A stretch of DNA of 64,000 bases from Adiantum capillus-veneris (lineage: Eukaryota; Streptophyta; Polypodiopsida; Polypodiales; Pteridaceae): contig CM043960.1 of the NCBI GenBank assembly GCA_014529385.2, positions 120,155,043 through 120,219,042 on the forward strand, given 5' to 3'. The number at the start of each line of letters is the position of its first letter. Positions within the stretch are counted from its first letter, which is position 1. The notes below the pieces were generated by a model. It saw only the letters and a list, made by a program, of their open reading frames with translations. It did not search any database and was not told where the DNA came from. The translations under genes and the position numbers were made by a program. Positions 36,618 to 49,316 of the stretch are shown here, piece after piece.

Positions 36618-36618
36618 A

Positions 36619-39488
36619 TGACACTGGGTTAGCCGCATCGCCCTCTAGCCCGGCCTGAGAGTTTAGAGTTCTTGGGTTTCAAAACCGAGAACCGCATGAA
36701 TCACCATTCGAGGAGCAGGAAGTCAAGAAAACCACAAAAAAAGACATTTTTTTCTTATTATCACTGTCACCAAACCCCGAAGGACGCATAAAATATCAGT
36801 GACCTCTCTATCCCCATAGCGGGCCGCCGTTTTTTTTTAAATCTCTCTCTTTCTCTTTCATTATTTTTCCACACTCTCTCTCTTACCCCCCCTCTTAGCC
36901 TCACATATACCCCTCTCTCCCCTCTTGTTTCTTCCCACCAGCGCCCGTGTTCCCTTTCTCTCTCACTATCTTTTCCCCCCTCTTACTCACACACTCTCTC
37001 TCTCTCTCTTCCCCTCGATGGAGGAACCCGCCATGCAATAATAATATTCTCTCTCTCTCTCTCTCTCTCTTCTTTCCCTCTTCCTCTCTCTTCTTTCTCT
37101 CTGTCTTCTTCTTCTCTCACTCTCTCTCTCCCTCATTGTCTCTCTCGCTGCGTGTGAACAACCCACAAGGGAATAATAATAATGCACTTTCTCTCTCCCT
37201 CATTACCCACCCTTTGACCTCATTAACTCCCCCCCCCCCCTTCCTCGCTCACTATCGATCGAAAGCAACCCGGAGGGCCCCCCCAAGCTCTCTCTCTTCC
37301 TCTCGCGCATTCTCTGGACTAGCCCGAGTGCACGCGGAAACCGGCCCTCTCTCTCTCTTATCCACACCCACTCCCTCACCTTCTCCCTCCCTCGCCACCT
37401 CACCCCGCTCTCCAGCTCACTCTGTGTCGGAGGCCCAAAGGCGCAGCAGTAAAATAGGATGAACTCTCTCTCTCTCTCTCTTATTCTTATCTACACACAC
37501 ACCCTCTCACACCCCCTCCCTCGCTCTCTGGGTCGACAACATCAGAACTCTCCCTCTTTCTCTCTCCCGTTGGCCTATGCAGGCGCCGCCCTCATGGCAT
37601 TTCTCTCTCTCTCTTATTCTATACACACACACCCACTACACACACACACACACACCCTCTCCCCCTCCCATTTTTTCCCCAGCGCCCGCGCTCCCTCTCT
37701 CTCTCTCACTCTCGTGCTCTCAAGTTGTTTCCCTGCACACGCACACAGTAAGCACGTAAATAAATTTTATATATATATATATATATACAAAATTTATAAA
37801 TAATACCCCTTCCCCTTCTCTCTCGTTCCCACACACCGCACGTATACATACGCATACGCACACCTACATACACATACGCATGCACACACAACACACAAAC
37901 ACAATCACGCAGTCACCAATACACACACACATGCATAAAAGAACTTACACAGATACACATACATGCACACACGCATATACGCACCCACAATAAAAAAAAG
38001 CGAAGGAATCAATGCCAAATAAAAGAAGACGGCCAACTCACGCATCACCAACACCAAAACAAGAAGTGGCGCCGAAGGCATGCCTCGGCCGGCATCAAAA
38101 GGAGGTAGCACATAGCATCTCGGCTTCTCGCAACAAAATACCAATTATGGCAGCCCTAAACCTCACACCGACACCCATAAAACCCTTGTAAATTCCCCAA
38201 AGCCCCACTCTTCCCTAATAACCTAGGCATGGCTAGTGGGTTGTAAAAAGAACTCTTCCCCCCCCCACTCTTCCCTCTCTCTATCTCTACCTTCTCTCTC
38301 TCTATCTCTCTTAGTAGAGAGGCATCTAGATCTTTTCCTGCGACCAGTGGATATTTGCAAGGACCATTTGGTAAGGACCACCTCTCAAGCCTATATAAAG
38401 AGGCCTCCGCTAAGCACAAAGAGAGAGACACAAGGGAGGAATACACTAGCTCCATGCATTCCATATGGTAAGCACCACTAAGCACATAATGCACCCCAAG
38501 CTAGAGAGCTCATGGAATCATGTTGAGTTGAAAGCTTGGGCATTTTAATATTGGCAACATCACCATTTGCCTCATTATCCACCATACCATGGTTGAGTTA
38601 CTAGTTAGGCCCACTCCATGCACATAAGGTAGTCACTACTCTCCCTCAACGCAACATGAGCACGCTTTGATTGATTTCATCGATACCATGCTACCTTGGA
38701 CCACTCTCGATGTGGGTGATTGACATCGTCAGTGGTGGCTGCATCGTCTTGATGTTCTCCCTCAACTAACCTTCCCGCTAACTCCAACTTCACCATGCAC
38801 CATATGGTGCTCACATTCCATCATGAATCCCTAGTGCCAAGAGCCAGGTTTGTAACCATCAAGACCACCATTTGTAAGTATCATCATCGCCAATAAAAGG
38901 GTGCTATGTTGTCTTGATCTTTGGGGTCCATTCTCAATTCTCCTTAGTTTTGCTTTCTCACATTCGCGGGATGCTTTGTGTCATGTATATCACTCTACTT
39001 GTACTCCATCACGTGCGGCCTCTCCAACCAGTCAGTAAGTATCATCATCACCAATAAAAGGGTGCTATATTGTCTTGATATTTGGGGTCCATTCTCTGTT
39101 CTCCTTAGTTTTGCTTTCTCACATTCGCGGGATGCTTTGTGTCATGTATGTCACTCTGCTTGTACTCCATCATGTGCGGCCTCTCCAATCAGTCAGTAAG
39201 CTCCATTCCAACCTTGTCACATATCTCCCTCGTACACACACTCCTAAGTGTTGACTAGGCATTTTCTACATGTGGACGTTTGCTATATCACCATTTCATG
39301 TTGGTTACCTAGAGGGCATCTCACTTTTGCTACCCTAGGTCATGTATGTCTGCGTCCTAGCCGCACTTATGATAGGTGGTGCCCCTCTCTACCTATAGGA
39401 TTAGTCCTACCTTGAGATGATGGTTGGGATGTTCAGGCTATGTGTGGTGTAGAGGCCACCCCATATGGCATGTCTTTTCCGGCTATCA
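36619..39488 (+). repeat. 3' LTR of the Tat element
   Basis: Same landmarks as the 5' LTR (TGACACTGGGTTAG, CT/CA/TA tracts, TATATAAAGAGGCC, ATATGGCATGTC) but with private changes. These include an internal duplication of the block AGTATCATCATCNCCAATAA with its downstream sequence (38876-39020 and 39037-39190). Confidence 0.9.
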
Positions 39489-39492
39489 GCAT
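39489..39492 (+). repeat. Target site duplication GCAT, right
   Basis: Matches the 4 bp before the 5' LTR and follows GGCTATCA. Confidence 0.6.
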
Positions 39493-39692
39493 ATCTTTGC
39501 CAGTGATACTACAGTTGGACTACACCGAGTTGGTCTAACTATCGGAGTGATGGCACACTTATCTACTCACCTCACTCACTAGTGGTTAATACTAGACCGT
39601 TGTACTAGTTCCCTTTTTATATTCCCTTATGTTTTGTAGACCTCCTATCTTGAGTTTGTGAAGAAGAAGAAGTACAATCTTTTGCCTCCATC

Positions 39693-39734
<42 letters not shown>

Positions 39735-40330
39735 TGAAGAGCTCAAACTCTCTCATTCTCTTTCTCTTGACACTAGGCACTCTGAAATGCAAACCTAACT
39801 TTTCACCAATATTTCAACACGGTCACCTTTTCATTAAATGCAAGTGTCTTTGTCATGAAGTAGGTGACGATCATTCAATATGGCTTTCATCATCATTGAA
39901 ATGGAAAAAAACACATTCTAAGTAATGTTAGAATTTGAAGCTTTTGACATGACCAATGCATCCGAAACGCCCAAAAATCTAAAAAATGAGCCTCGTTCTG
40001 ACACCCGAAGAGGAAGAAAATGCCAAAACAGCCCCTAAAGGGGGTTTTTCAAACGGGGAGGGGGGCATTGAATTTTTCTTTTGAAATGGCCTTTACATGC
40101 CATTTGATAGTATTTTCCTCCCGGCATGTAGAGGCCATTCCAAAATTTATTCAACAAAAATCCTTTTTTTGGGTTTTTTTGTCTTTTCTCCCTCTTCGAA
40201 TGTCAGAGAAGGCAATTAGTTTTAGGGTAAGCCCAACTTGTGGAATCATATGAGAAATCCCTCTAGCCACCTAGGAAAACATAAATGATGAGATGGTCCA
40301 ATAGCAACAAGTTGCAACCTCTCTAGCCAA
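39493..40330. other. Unassigned sequence with (GT)n tract
   Basis: A GT run lies at 39696-39731. No gene recognised. The first bases should be the former continuation of the copia-flanking DNA at 27730. Confidence 0.4.
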
Positions 40331-40409
40331 TGATTGTAAAGTACTAAGCCTATATTAGAAGCTATTCTTGAATCAATCAATCACACTTTGAGCATTATCA
40401 TTGTGTCTT

Positions 40410-40449
<40 letters not shown>

Positions 40450-40596
40450 GCTCTTGCACTTGGCATAACCTAACCATAACCTCCATATCTCTAACCCTAA
40501 ACTTAATGCCATGGTTAACCTAAGGCTTCACCCTCCATAGCCTAATGCTAGCCATTGATGATTAAGGGACCAAGCTTACACATATAACCCACCAAG

Positions 40597-40607
40597 TGGT
40601 ATCAGAG
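40597..40607 (+). promoter_or_regulatory. Primer binding site, initiator tRNA-Met type
   Basis: TGGTATCAGAG sits 2 bp after the short LTR, supporting the element call. Confidence 0.75.
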
Positions 40608-40884
40608 TTGAGGGTTCTAAGCGTAGGCATATTAGTTTCTATTGCACTATCATCCCTAATAATCTTACTCCCTAATCACCATTTGGGCTTGAGCATGCTC
40701 CACTACCCTTTTGGTGATTAGACAAGGAGCAAATTGTGTTTACATTTTAATTGCAATTAGTGTATGTGTTTCATTACATTTTCCAATTTATTTTTGTGCA
40801 ACTTTTGCTTCAAAATTAGTTTTTACGCAAGCTTCAAATCATTGCATCACTTTGTTGGATACACACTTGCTCTAATTGGCTTTC

Positions 40885-41349
40885 CATTAGGAAGAGAATG
40901 GGGTGTAGGAGGGCCTCTTTACTTGCCATGAGCTTATGGAGGTGATTAACATTTTGACAAATAGGTATACGCCATGTGTGCAAGAATGGTGGGTGTGTAA
41001 GAGATGTGTAAGATTGGTCAAAGGATTCACTTTTCCCCCCAAAAAGGAGGTGGAAACTTTTATGATTTTCAGCCTTCCATAACTCTCACATATGATCTCT
41101 GATTTGAGCGGAGATCACACGTCTACAATCTACACATCGAGCCCTTTCCATAGATATGCTACATGATATGGTTTTACCCGCTAGATTTTACCATTTTGGG
41201 GGGAACTTTGAATTCAAATTCAAAAACTAGCCCGTTTTGCCTGTTTGAATTCAAAAGTTGTCCTTTGATTACTTTCTTAATACAAAAGGTTTGACTTCCT
41301 TAAACTATCAAATAAAGAGGCCCTCCTAGACCCCATTCTCTTCCTAATG
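40885..41349. mobile_element. 465-bp foldback (MITE-like) with 37-bp terminal inverted repeats
   Basis: CATTAGGAAGAGAATGGGGT opens the left arm (40885-40921), and its complement closes the right arm (41313-41349) with one mismatch in 37. The interior is non-coding. No clear target duplication flanks it, and it lies inside the non-coding LTR element, so it may be either a nested MITE or part of that element. Confidence 0.6.
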
Positions 41350-42385
41350 CATAGTCACAAGTAATTGCATGATTAATCCTACATAAATAGAGCACCATTT
41401 CTCTGTAATTTCCTTCAAATTGAAGCTAAAGTGTGTGTGTGTGTGTGTGTGTGCACGCACGCGTTGTTTTGGTGGGAACCTCCTAGTTTGAGGAGGCAAG
41501 GAAGTCAACTTGGCAGTTACTTAATTCTATACAAGTCCCAAAATGAACGAGTCATGAGTGCTTCATTGAATCACAACCATTCTTAACCCACCATCATCAC
41601 TATCTCTCCCAACTTTGGCCCTGCACTGCATAAAGCTGCTCCTTGCTCTACCATTGAAGCCACTTTTCTGCACGAGATTTTGTCCATGCACAATTGCTGC
41701 CAAGGAGCCACATCGTCAAACTTGCAATTGGCCAGCCTCACTACAATTGGGCTCTTGCAATATTTTTCTAGTTGTTTGCCCCTTATTGCTCCACATAAGA
41801 GCTAGCAAATGATAATCATAAAAAAACTTGCCCCATTTGATGTCATGACCTCACATGCTTGGTCGCAACATCAGCCTGCAAGTTCTCGATATATTTGATA
41901 ACATTTAACCCACTTCTTTTCCTTCACGTGGCCTACATTAGGGCTCAATTACTACAATTTTCTCATGCACATACTCATCTTGTGATGCCTCATCGATGCC
42001 AGCCCAGTGCACATATTATTTTATTGCCTTAGCAAGGATACTGTTGCACCTGCTCTCATTAACCTGTAAAGCCTCCCTTTTATTTTTGCAATATTATTTA
42101 TTGGGATTTATCATAGCAACGATTCTCACTACTTGGCCTTGCATCTTTCTAAGCCCTCATTCCCACAGTGCGGTTCCAAGGCCCACATTACCGTGAGCTC
42201 CATGCTCAGAGCCTTTTACTTTTGTATTTAGGAGCACTCCCACGGGCTAAAGCTACTCCAAGACCACCTGCCACAAACACACCTTGATGGAAATACAAGT
42301 GATGATAGAAATGTATACAACCTATATTAGAGGCTATTCTTTAATCAATCTATCTCACTTTGAGCATTATAATTGTGTCTAATCT

Positions 42386-42424
<39 letters not shown>

Positions 42425-42569
42425 GCTATTGCACTTGGCATAACCTAACCCTAACCTCCATATCTCTAACCCTAACCCAAACACCATGGTTAAGCTAAGG
42501 CTTCACCCTCAATAGCCTAACGCTAGCCATTGATGATTAGGGTACCATGTTTTTGCATCTAGCCCAATA

Positions 42570-42960
42570 AGTAGAAATTTATTTTTAGGTTTTTGGGCGT
42601 TCTAGAAGCATTGCTGGTGTCAAAAACTTCAAATTCTGCCACTAGTTAATAGTTTTGTGAATTTGTTTTTCATTTTGGCAATAACAAAATCCATATTGAA
42701 TGTGTGGTTCCTAGTCCATGAAAATGAAACTCGCTTTTAATAAAAAGGTGATTGTTGGATCGTTGAATGAGTGGGTGATACCTTTTTAATATTTTTGTTA
42801 ATAATAGCCTATTTGTATATGTAACATTGGCCCTTATCTCATTGGAGGAGCTCTTTCTTCCATCTCTTCTATAAGGCTCTCTAAAAGATCTCTAAAATTT
42901 CCTAATGAACAAACAAATTGGCACGCATGCCAAATAATGAAGATCTCAAGCTCTGAAGCT

Positions 42961-43003
<43 letters not shown>

Positions 43004-43100
43004 TTGTGTTGTGTGTGTGCCATGTGTGTGTGTATGAGAGAGAGAGAGAGAAAAGGGGGGGGGGGGGGGGGGGGGGGTATAGGAGGCTAATGCATGTACT
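42570..43100. other. Unassigned sequence with clustered (GT)n, (GA)n and poly-G
   Basis: (GT)n at about 42963-43002, GT-rich to 43033, (GA)n at 43035-43051 and a G run at about 43055-43077 follow each other. Frames through them are Cys/Val or Gly repeats, not genes. Confidence 0.6.
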
Positions 43101-43129
43101 AAGAGAAGATTTATGTGGACGATTATTGT

Positions 43130-44830
43130 TCTTTTTTAAGAATTCAATACGTGGGATATCTAAAAGGTCTCTTTTCCAAGAGAACTTCTGGTCATAGTCT
43201 GCTACACAAGGGTTATGTAGTTCAATTAAAAGTTAAGGAATTGGATAGTAATGACAAAAAATCCAGTTGGTGTAGTGAACCCAATTTTAAAGGTTGGTTG
43301 AATTTTTAAGCAGTTGGGATAAACAAGATTAATCTCATCCAAGAATAAATCTATTGTTGAGGCTTAATAAGTCATCCATATATTTGTAAGTATGATTAAA
43401 ATGTGGAATTTTATGATAATTACTTTTGTCACTCATGGTTTTGAGAAACCATGTATATTCAAAGAAGGCTAAGTATAGATTACACATTACAGGTGAGCAA
43501 GAAAATCCCATGGGAATGCCCTAGCTTTTCTTAAAGCACTATCCTCGGAAGAGGATGGTACAGTTATCAAGTACCGAAGATAAGTTTTATATCATGAAAG
43601 TGAAGGGGATGAGAAGATTGTGGTTTTTTAATCCATCTAGGTTTTCTGGAGAGCGATATGTAAAAGAAGCCATTAGTCCTAGCATTTTTGAAGGCTAGTT
43701 TAATCATCTGAGATAGAACATCTTTCAGTCCTAATTCACCTTCCAAAGCTATATTCTTATAGCACTGAGTAATATCAACTGTGAAAAGATGGAAAATTTG
43801 TTTAGGGAGGTTTAGTGTAACCTCAGTGGCATTTTTACCAATCAGAATGGGTTATAGTGAATTTGAAGAAAGTTAGAGCAGATTTTTTGTTTAGATGCAT
43901 AGACATTCTCAAATTTTGAAAGAATCAAGTCAAGACAAAGGGTAATATCTTTGGTAAAAAAACAATTCAAGGCATCAGATATCCATCTAAACTTATGCTT
44001 ATGTAACTTATAGGTGGGGAAAAGTACACGAAGTTTTGTATTTTTTATAGAATACCCTATACTTTCAAGATGTTTTGAAATATCATAGGTGACCTCATAA
44101 GGGGAAGTATTAAGTGGTGTGAATTCCTTCCCAAAAATCCTAGAGTGAGTTGCATTCCAAGCCAAGTTTGTGTATATAAGAGTGGGACAATTGGAACTTT
44201 TATCAAGTCCAACAATAAACTAGTTATGTGAAAGTTTTTGAAAATCGTCAGCTAGTTGTGGTGTGATCTAAGTGCTCTTAATAGACATCCACTAAAAAGC
44301 TATATGCGATATCTTTTGAAAGAAGCATTTTTCAACCAATTTAACTAAGTCCATTAGATTGTCTTCTCCAGTCGGAGAGTACCGACAAGGTCAGTTAAAA
44401 AGCTAAGTTGTTAAAGCAAGATATGGGTTTTTAGGAAAAGTGGGTATGTGATTGAGTCCCTTAGCAAGGACTTTCTTTATTATGGTATTTTCGATGAGAT
44501 CTAGATTACAAGTGCAGACATGTAAGCCATAAGTATCAAAATCTCTGCAGTATGGGATAAATGTATCACAAACACAATCAGGCATAGTGTTGTGTTGTAA
44601 GAAATCATTACTGTAGACCACATTTTTCATAGGTTGTAGGTTAAAAAGTTTCAGGTTTGGTGCATGCTGTGACTGTCCTACTCCCATTTTGGTTTCTTCC
44701 TTGAAACTCACACTTTTGGATCCCTTAGCCATATAGATATATGATCTCTCTAAAGAAGCATCAGACAGACTTTCCTCCCAGATCGTCTCCAAGGTAGGTA
44801 CAGTCCCTTGATTTACACTACCCTTCATTG
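43130..44830 (-). pseudogene. Reverse transcriptase of Penelope-like (non-LTR) type, decayed
   Basis: Read on the minus strand: VLAKGLNHIPTFPKNP (the finger-domain entry seen in Penelope-like elements), FIVGLDKSSNCP, LFPTYKLHKHKFRWISDA (thumb-side LPKxHK-type motif), LFTVDITQCYKNIALEGE (first catalytic Asp region), GIPMGFSCSPVMCNLYLAFF, and YKYMDDLLSLNNRF with the YxDD active site, then DEINLVYPNCLKI and WKRDLLDIPRIEF, a Y/WDKR..F-type C-terminal segment. The order and the GIPMG plus YxDDL pair distinguish it from LTR and LINE RTs. Stops and frameshifts separate most motifs. No GIY-YIG endonuclease is found. Lineage placement is inference. Confidence 0.6.
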
Positions 44831-44992
44831 AAATATGGCTTGATTGGTCTCTAGTACTATGGTGGTTATTGCTTTACAGTTGTTGGGTTATTGCACAATT
44901 CAGTGCCAAATTGAATTTTGAAGACACCATTATGCTATCAGGGACTAGTGCTAACTCTGGTGCTAATCTGCGTCTTTTATGTTTCAAAAGGT

Positions 44993-45298
44993 CATGGATC
45001 ACGATCCATGCACCCTAGGGTCACAATCACTTGATATTAGCACACAGGTTTGTCATAGTCTCTTGATACCTATTGAGTGATTTTTAGGTGGTTTGATTCC
45101 CCTTAGGTCTCTCAAAGGTCACTTTGTCAGTCTATTTTGTGGTTTTTGGTCTTGATTTACTTTATACTTGTTTGAGTCTCTTCTTGAAGTTTTTTGGTAC
45201 CCTTGTTTTTGGAGAAGTTGTTTGTGTTGGTCTTTACTACAAGTGTGTAAGGTTACAATCCCAAAATCTAACATGGGGACATGGATTGTGATCCATGT
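44993..45298. repeat. Two dispersed palindrome monomers of the 5.6-7.6 kb satellite type
   Basis: CATGGATCACGATCCATG (44993-45010) and ACATGGATTGTGATCCATGT (45279-45298) are 287 bp apart, the same period as the array at 5.6-7.6 kb. A half site GATCCATGTTCC follows near 45395. Confidence 0.75.
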
Positions 45299-46896
45299 TC
45301 CAACAGATCACAACCCCAAACTTGGTCAAATGGTTACTTGAAGTCTACGGAGTCTACTATCCACTTATTTTTGGATTTGAAAACCTTTCTCTTTGATCCA
45401 TGTTCCTACACGTTTTGGCTTGAAACTTTCTAGATCAGCTCTCTTTAACTTGGTCAACCCCTTTACCCGCTCATTTTTGGGTTTGTATTTTCTTTTGAGC
45501 TCAAACCATCATATTTCTAGAATTTTAGATTTTATGATTCTTCATCCCTGATCCTTTTTGCTTAATTTGATGGTTATAGATGCTACCTAACCTACTCCTA
45601 ATTGCAGAATTGAATCATATGACTAAACATCAACAAATCGTGCAAAGCTAGAAGAAAAATGCAATATGGAACAATACTTTCAAAGCATCATAGAATATGC
45701 AGAATGAAATGCTTTCGTATCTCGCTCAAAACTCCTAATACCTCTCAAGAGCACACCTAGCAAGTCCTCGACTTCTAGCCTCTACCAAGCGCTAAACCCT
45801 GTGTCTAGCTGCCCGACTACTAAAATGTAAATGTATTGAAATCAAAATAAAAATCTTTAAGTAAAATGCTCTGACTAGGTCAGTCACCACCTGATCATCA
45901 CTATCCACGACAACGGTGCCAATGTTAGCGGGTTGTCGATGGACGTCTACATCATAGCTTTCTGGAACTAACATAATTTCAATACTCAGGGAAGCAACTC
46001 TGACGGGGAGCGGAGACTCTTTGAGGGTGTCAACCTCAAGAAGTGAATCTACGAAACGGCAAGACCTCTAGCATCTGCAAAACTATCACTCTTTGATCTG
46101 GCAACCTGCTTATGTTCTGTGTCAGCGCACTCATCCATTGACACATTTTAGAACTTGAAAATAGTCCAAATTCTATGAAACTTTGGGAGGAGGTACACGA
46201 CACTTAGGGGCACTAACCAACCAAGTTTTTTTGCAATCCAATGAGGTACCCAAATCACAATCCATCATGATCAAGGTCCTAGAAATTGCAACAAAACATA
46301 CAAAAAGGTTTCCCTAGAGTCTAGAAACATTCTCCTATGCTTGGAAGGTCAAAAAATAGTCATTACCACACTCAAATCAGCAAGATTTAGCCTACTAATG
46401 CGTAGTTGTAAATCACAACAGACTCAACAATGAATACACTCAAATGAAAGAGAAATAAAGAAGGAACACATTGCAAGTTTTGGAATCAAAATGTGATTAC
46501 AGAGCTTAATATATGAGATTACAAGGCGCATGAGAGTAGCCGCTCTCAGTCGTACCTAGGGCTCTCTTGGTGAGTGACCGACTTTACAAGGCTGAGACTC
46601 ATTTATAAATTATACAACTCGGATGTAGCATAGACAAACTCAAGATGATCCAAATAAAATTAGAGACTCTCATATAATTACAAAGGCTTTTTAGAAAATA
46701 ATAGATATCCAAATTTGGGCTAAAAATGAAGGGGGAACTTGACGGGGCCTGTCTGGTTGGTTTGGCTATTTTGTCTGGCTATTTGGCTGCCAACAATGTA
46801 TTACATGGCATCAAGAGTCTAAACTTGGAGTTACACATGCATCAGGTTGAGATAGAGGAAGATTTGATAGACTCTGACCCACCTCTATGATACCCC
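45299..46896. other. Unassigned sequence
   Basis: No recognisable gene, element terminus or simple repeat beyond the degenerate palindrome half site. Confidence 0.35.
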
Positions 46897-47313
46897 ATGG
46901 AGTTAAACAACTCCTATGGGAAAGTTCTATATAGCAGATTATTGCTTTTTGGGTATCCCATTGATAATGATTATAAGGCATGGCAAATTCATGAACGCCA
47001 TGTCAATAATGGTGGTTTCTATTGCCCCAAGGAATGCAAGAGTGGAGCATACATGGCTAGAATAAGAATAACTATCAAGAGGGTGCATGAACTCATGACC
47101 ATTTCTCCCTCTTGCACCAATAGAGCCCTCTGTTGCAAAGCCTCCTACTTCAACATCTTCACCTCCAGCTGCTACATGCATAGAGGACACCAATGCATGT
47201 TTGGTTTTCATCGTTTACTTCATCTAGCAAGCTCTTCTTCTCCACAAAACCACTCTCATAGAGCTCAAAGATGGGGAATCATGGCATTGTATCAGCACAA
47301 GCCATGCAAGTAG
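46897..47313 (+). CDS. Unrecognised 138-codon reading frame
   Basis: The frame opens MELNNSYGKVLYSRLLLFGY and contains DYKAWQIHERHVNNGGF. I recognise no domain. It is the longest frame between the palindromes and the histone-like gene, without a visible promoter or introns. It may be a chance frame or a gene scrap inside an unknown element. Confidence 0.15.
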   Translation: MELNNSYGKVLYSRLLLFGYPIDNDYKAWQIHERHVNNGGFYCPKECKSGAYMARIRITIKRVHELMTISPSCTNRALCCKASYFNIFTSSCYMHRGHQCMFGFHRLLHLASSSSPQNHSHRAQRWGIMALYQHKPCK

Positions 47314-47340
47314 TTCTCAATGAGAAAAACCAAGCCAGAG

Positions 47341-47500
47341 TAGACCTCAAGTAGGGATTAGCACCAAGGCAACCTCAACCTATTTCCACATATGTCTTTC
47401 AAGATAGAGAAAACCTCAAGTAGGGATTAGCACTAAGGAAACCTCCACTAGTACTCTCATATCAATATATTGACAAGTATGTCTTTCAAGATAGAGGAAG
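47341..47500 (+). repeat. Imperfect local duplication
   Basis: ACCTCAAGTAGGGATTAGCAC at 47344 recurs at 47412, and TATGTCTTTCAAGATAGAG at 47391 recurs at 47479. The two phrases alternate, so the unit is about 68-88 bp with an indel. Confidence 0.75.
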
Positions 47501-48373
47501 GGAATTTTTGTAGAACTAGGGTATGATGGTCTTTGGGTTCTTCTCCATCATAGAACAAGTGGTGGACACCTTCGATGCTAATACAATTATATTTGTGGTT
47601 AATGATCGCAACCTCAAAATTAGTGTTTCTTCTATACCACATATATTTATATTGCCATTTGACCAAAAGATGCAGCCATGCAGTTTTGAGACCATTAGCA
47701 TTTTTCTAAATGAAACGCCTCAAACTAGGAAGAAGAGAAAGATGGGAGGACAAGGCATTCCAGTGTCTACACTGGAACATAGGGTAGCATAAAAAATTTA
47801 TATGGAGGCCATCAACCTCAAAAACTATATGACTTATGTTTCAAAAACAGCTTTTTAGTATCCTTCTCGCAAGGGACATAAACAATAGAATGCCTATCAA
47901 TCTCAGTTCTTGCCAGGTAGTAAAATGCCACCCAAGCCAAGGAGGGCACTAGCACTCAGTTGCCTTCACTAAATTTCACCATTTGTTTGCACATAAACCT
48001 AAAATTCTCTATCAATTCCTATTGAAGCTTCAACATTTGAATTTTTGTGACTGACAATGGTCTCCTTGTACTGGAATTTCAATGGAATTCACTAATGCTG
48101 CACTTAACTATAGATAAAAAATCCTCCACTATGAAAACGTAATAAATCTCAACTCTGAATTGGCATAAAGGAAAGATGGAATGACTATTAATCCATGTAT
48201 TGATGCACTTGATGTGATAGGAATGCTTGCATTTGGAAAGAGTTCAAAAGATATCATGGATGTCAAAGCGACAGAGGCACACAACACACTCAAGTCCTTT
48301 TTTGAACTCATGGTGAGTGAAAGAGAGAAAGTTAGAAGGATCTTAGTTATGGAACGATTGATGTTTGGGGGGG

Positions 48374-48439
<66 letters not shown>

Positions 48440-48900
48440 CTTGTACAAATGTTGTTATATGAGATCCAAGTGCCATTAAGGGAAGTTTGAGATCTCTTTT
48501 TTTCCTTTTAATGTTTAGAGAGAGAGTGCTCTAAGCTAATGAGGGGATAACTTCCGTTATAGAATCTTCTGTTTGGAAATTGTATTTGTTTTTTGAATCT
48601 TCTCATGGTCTCCTTTTCCCTCCCCTCTTTGTCCCACCTCCCCTTCCCTCATCTTTCCTCCTCTTCCTACTTTCCTCTCTTCACCCCCATCTACTATGCA
48701 TCTTATTCTCCTTAAGAAATGGAGTACACTTGATCTAAATGCCCTAGCACATGCATTGAATCCATCACCACTTATGCCACATTAGATGAGCACAACCAAT
48801 GGATCCCAATATCTATAACCAAGGGTAGTTGGATTATAATGCAACAGATTAGGAGAAGAAAATCCTCGTCTAAGAACCCATTCTTGTCATGCTAGAAAGG
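47501..48900. other. Unassigned sequence with (GA)n tract
   Basis: A GA run of about 60 bp lies at 48377-48437 after a short G run. Frames at 47523-47792 and 48181-48375 are open but unrecognised. Confidence 0.45.
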
Positions 48901-49316
48901 GAGAGTAAAATACTTTGAACTTATTGAGACAAGAAGACAGTGAAAGAGGTTTTAGTACAACATGTTTACATGCACAAGGAGCTTCATCCACAACCCAAAA
49001 GCTCAAATCTTCCTCTGCACAGAGCTAACTGTAAGTGTTTCTCACATGTTTGTGGTTCTCTTCTTGTTTGTTTCTTAGATGTACACATTAGATTATCTTT
49101 TGTACTTGATTGTTATAATTTTGCTTTGTGGTTCTCTACTACGTTTGTGGTTTTCTAAATGATTCTTATAATTTTGGTTGATGGTTCTCTCCTATGCTCA
49201 TTACAGACCTATATCCCTTAAGCATAGAGGAATGGAAACAAGTGGTCATAGATATTTTAGATGTCTAGCATGGATCCATTGGTGAAGAGATTTACAAAGG
49301 GAGAACACATAGTTAT

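Larger units (their letters stand above)
40331..42569 (+). mobile_element. Short-LTR, non-coding LTR retrotransposon (TRIM/LARD-like)
   Basis: Two direct repeats of about 265 bp (40331-40594 and 42303-42569) share CCTATATTAGAAGCTATTC-like starts, a (CT)n tract, GCACTTGGCATAACCTAACC and GCTAGCCATTGATGATTA. A TGGTATCAGAG primer site follows the first at 40597-40607. The 1.7-kb interior has no pol or gag motif in any frame. That combination fits a non-autonomous element mobilised by others. Termini are approximate and no target duplication is seen. Confidence 0.65.
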
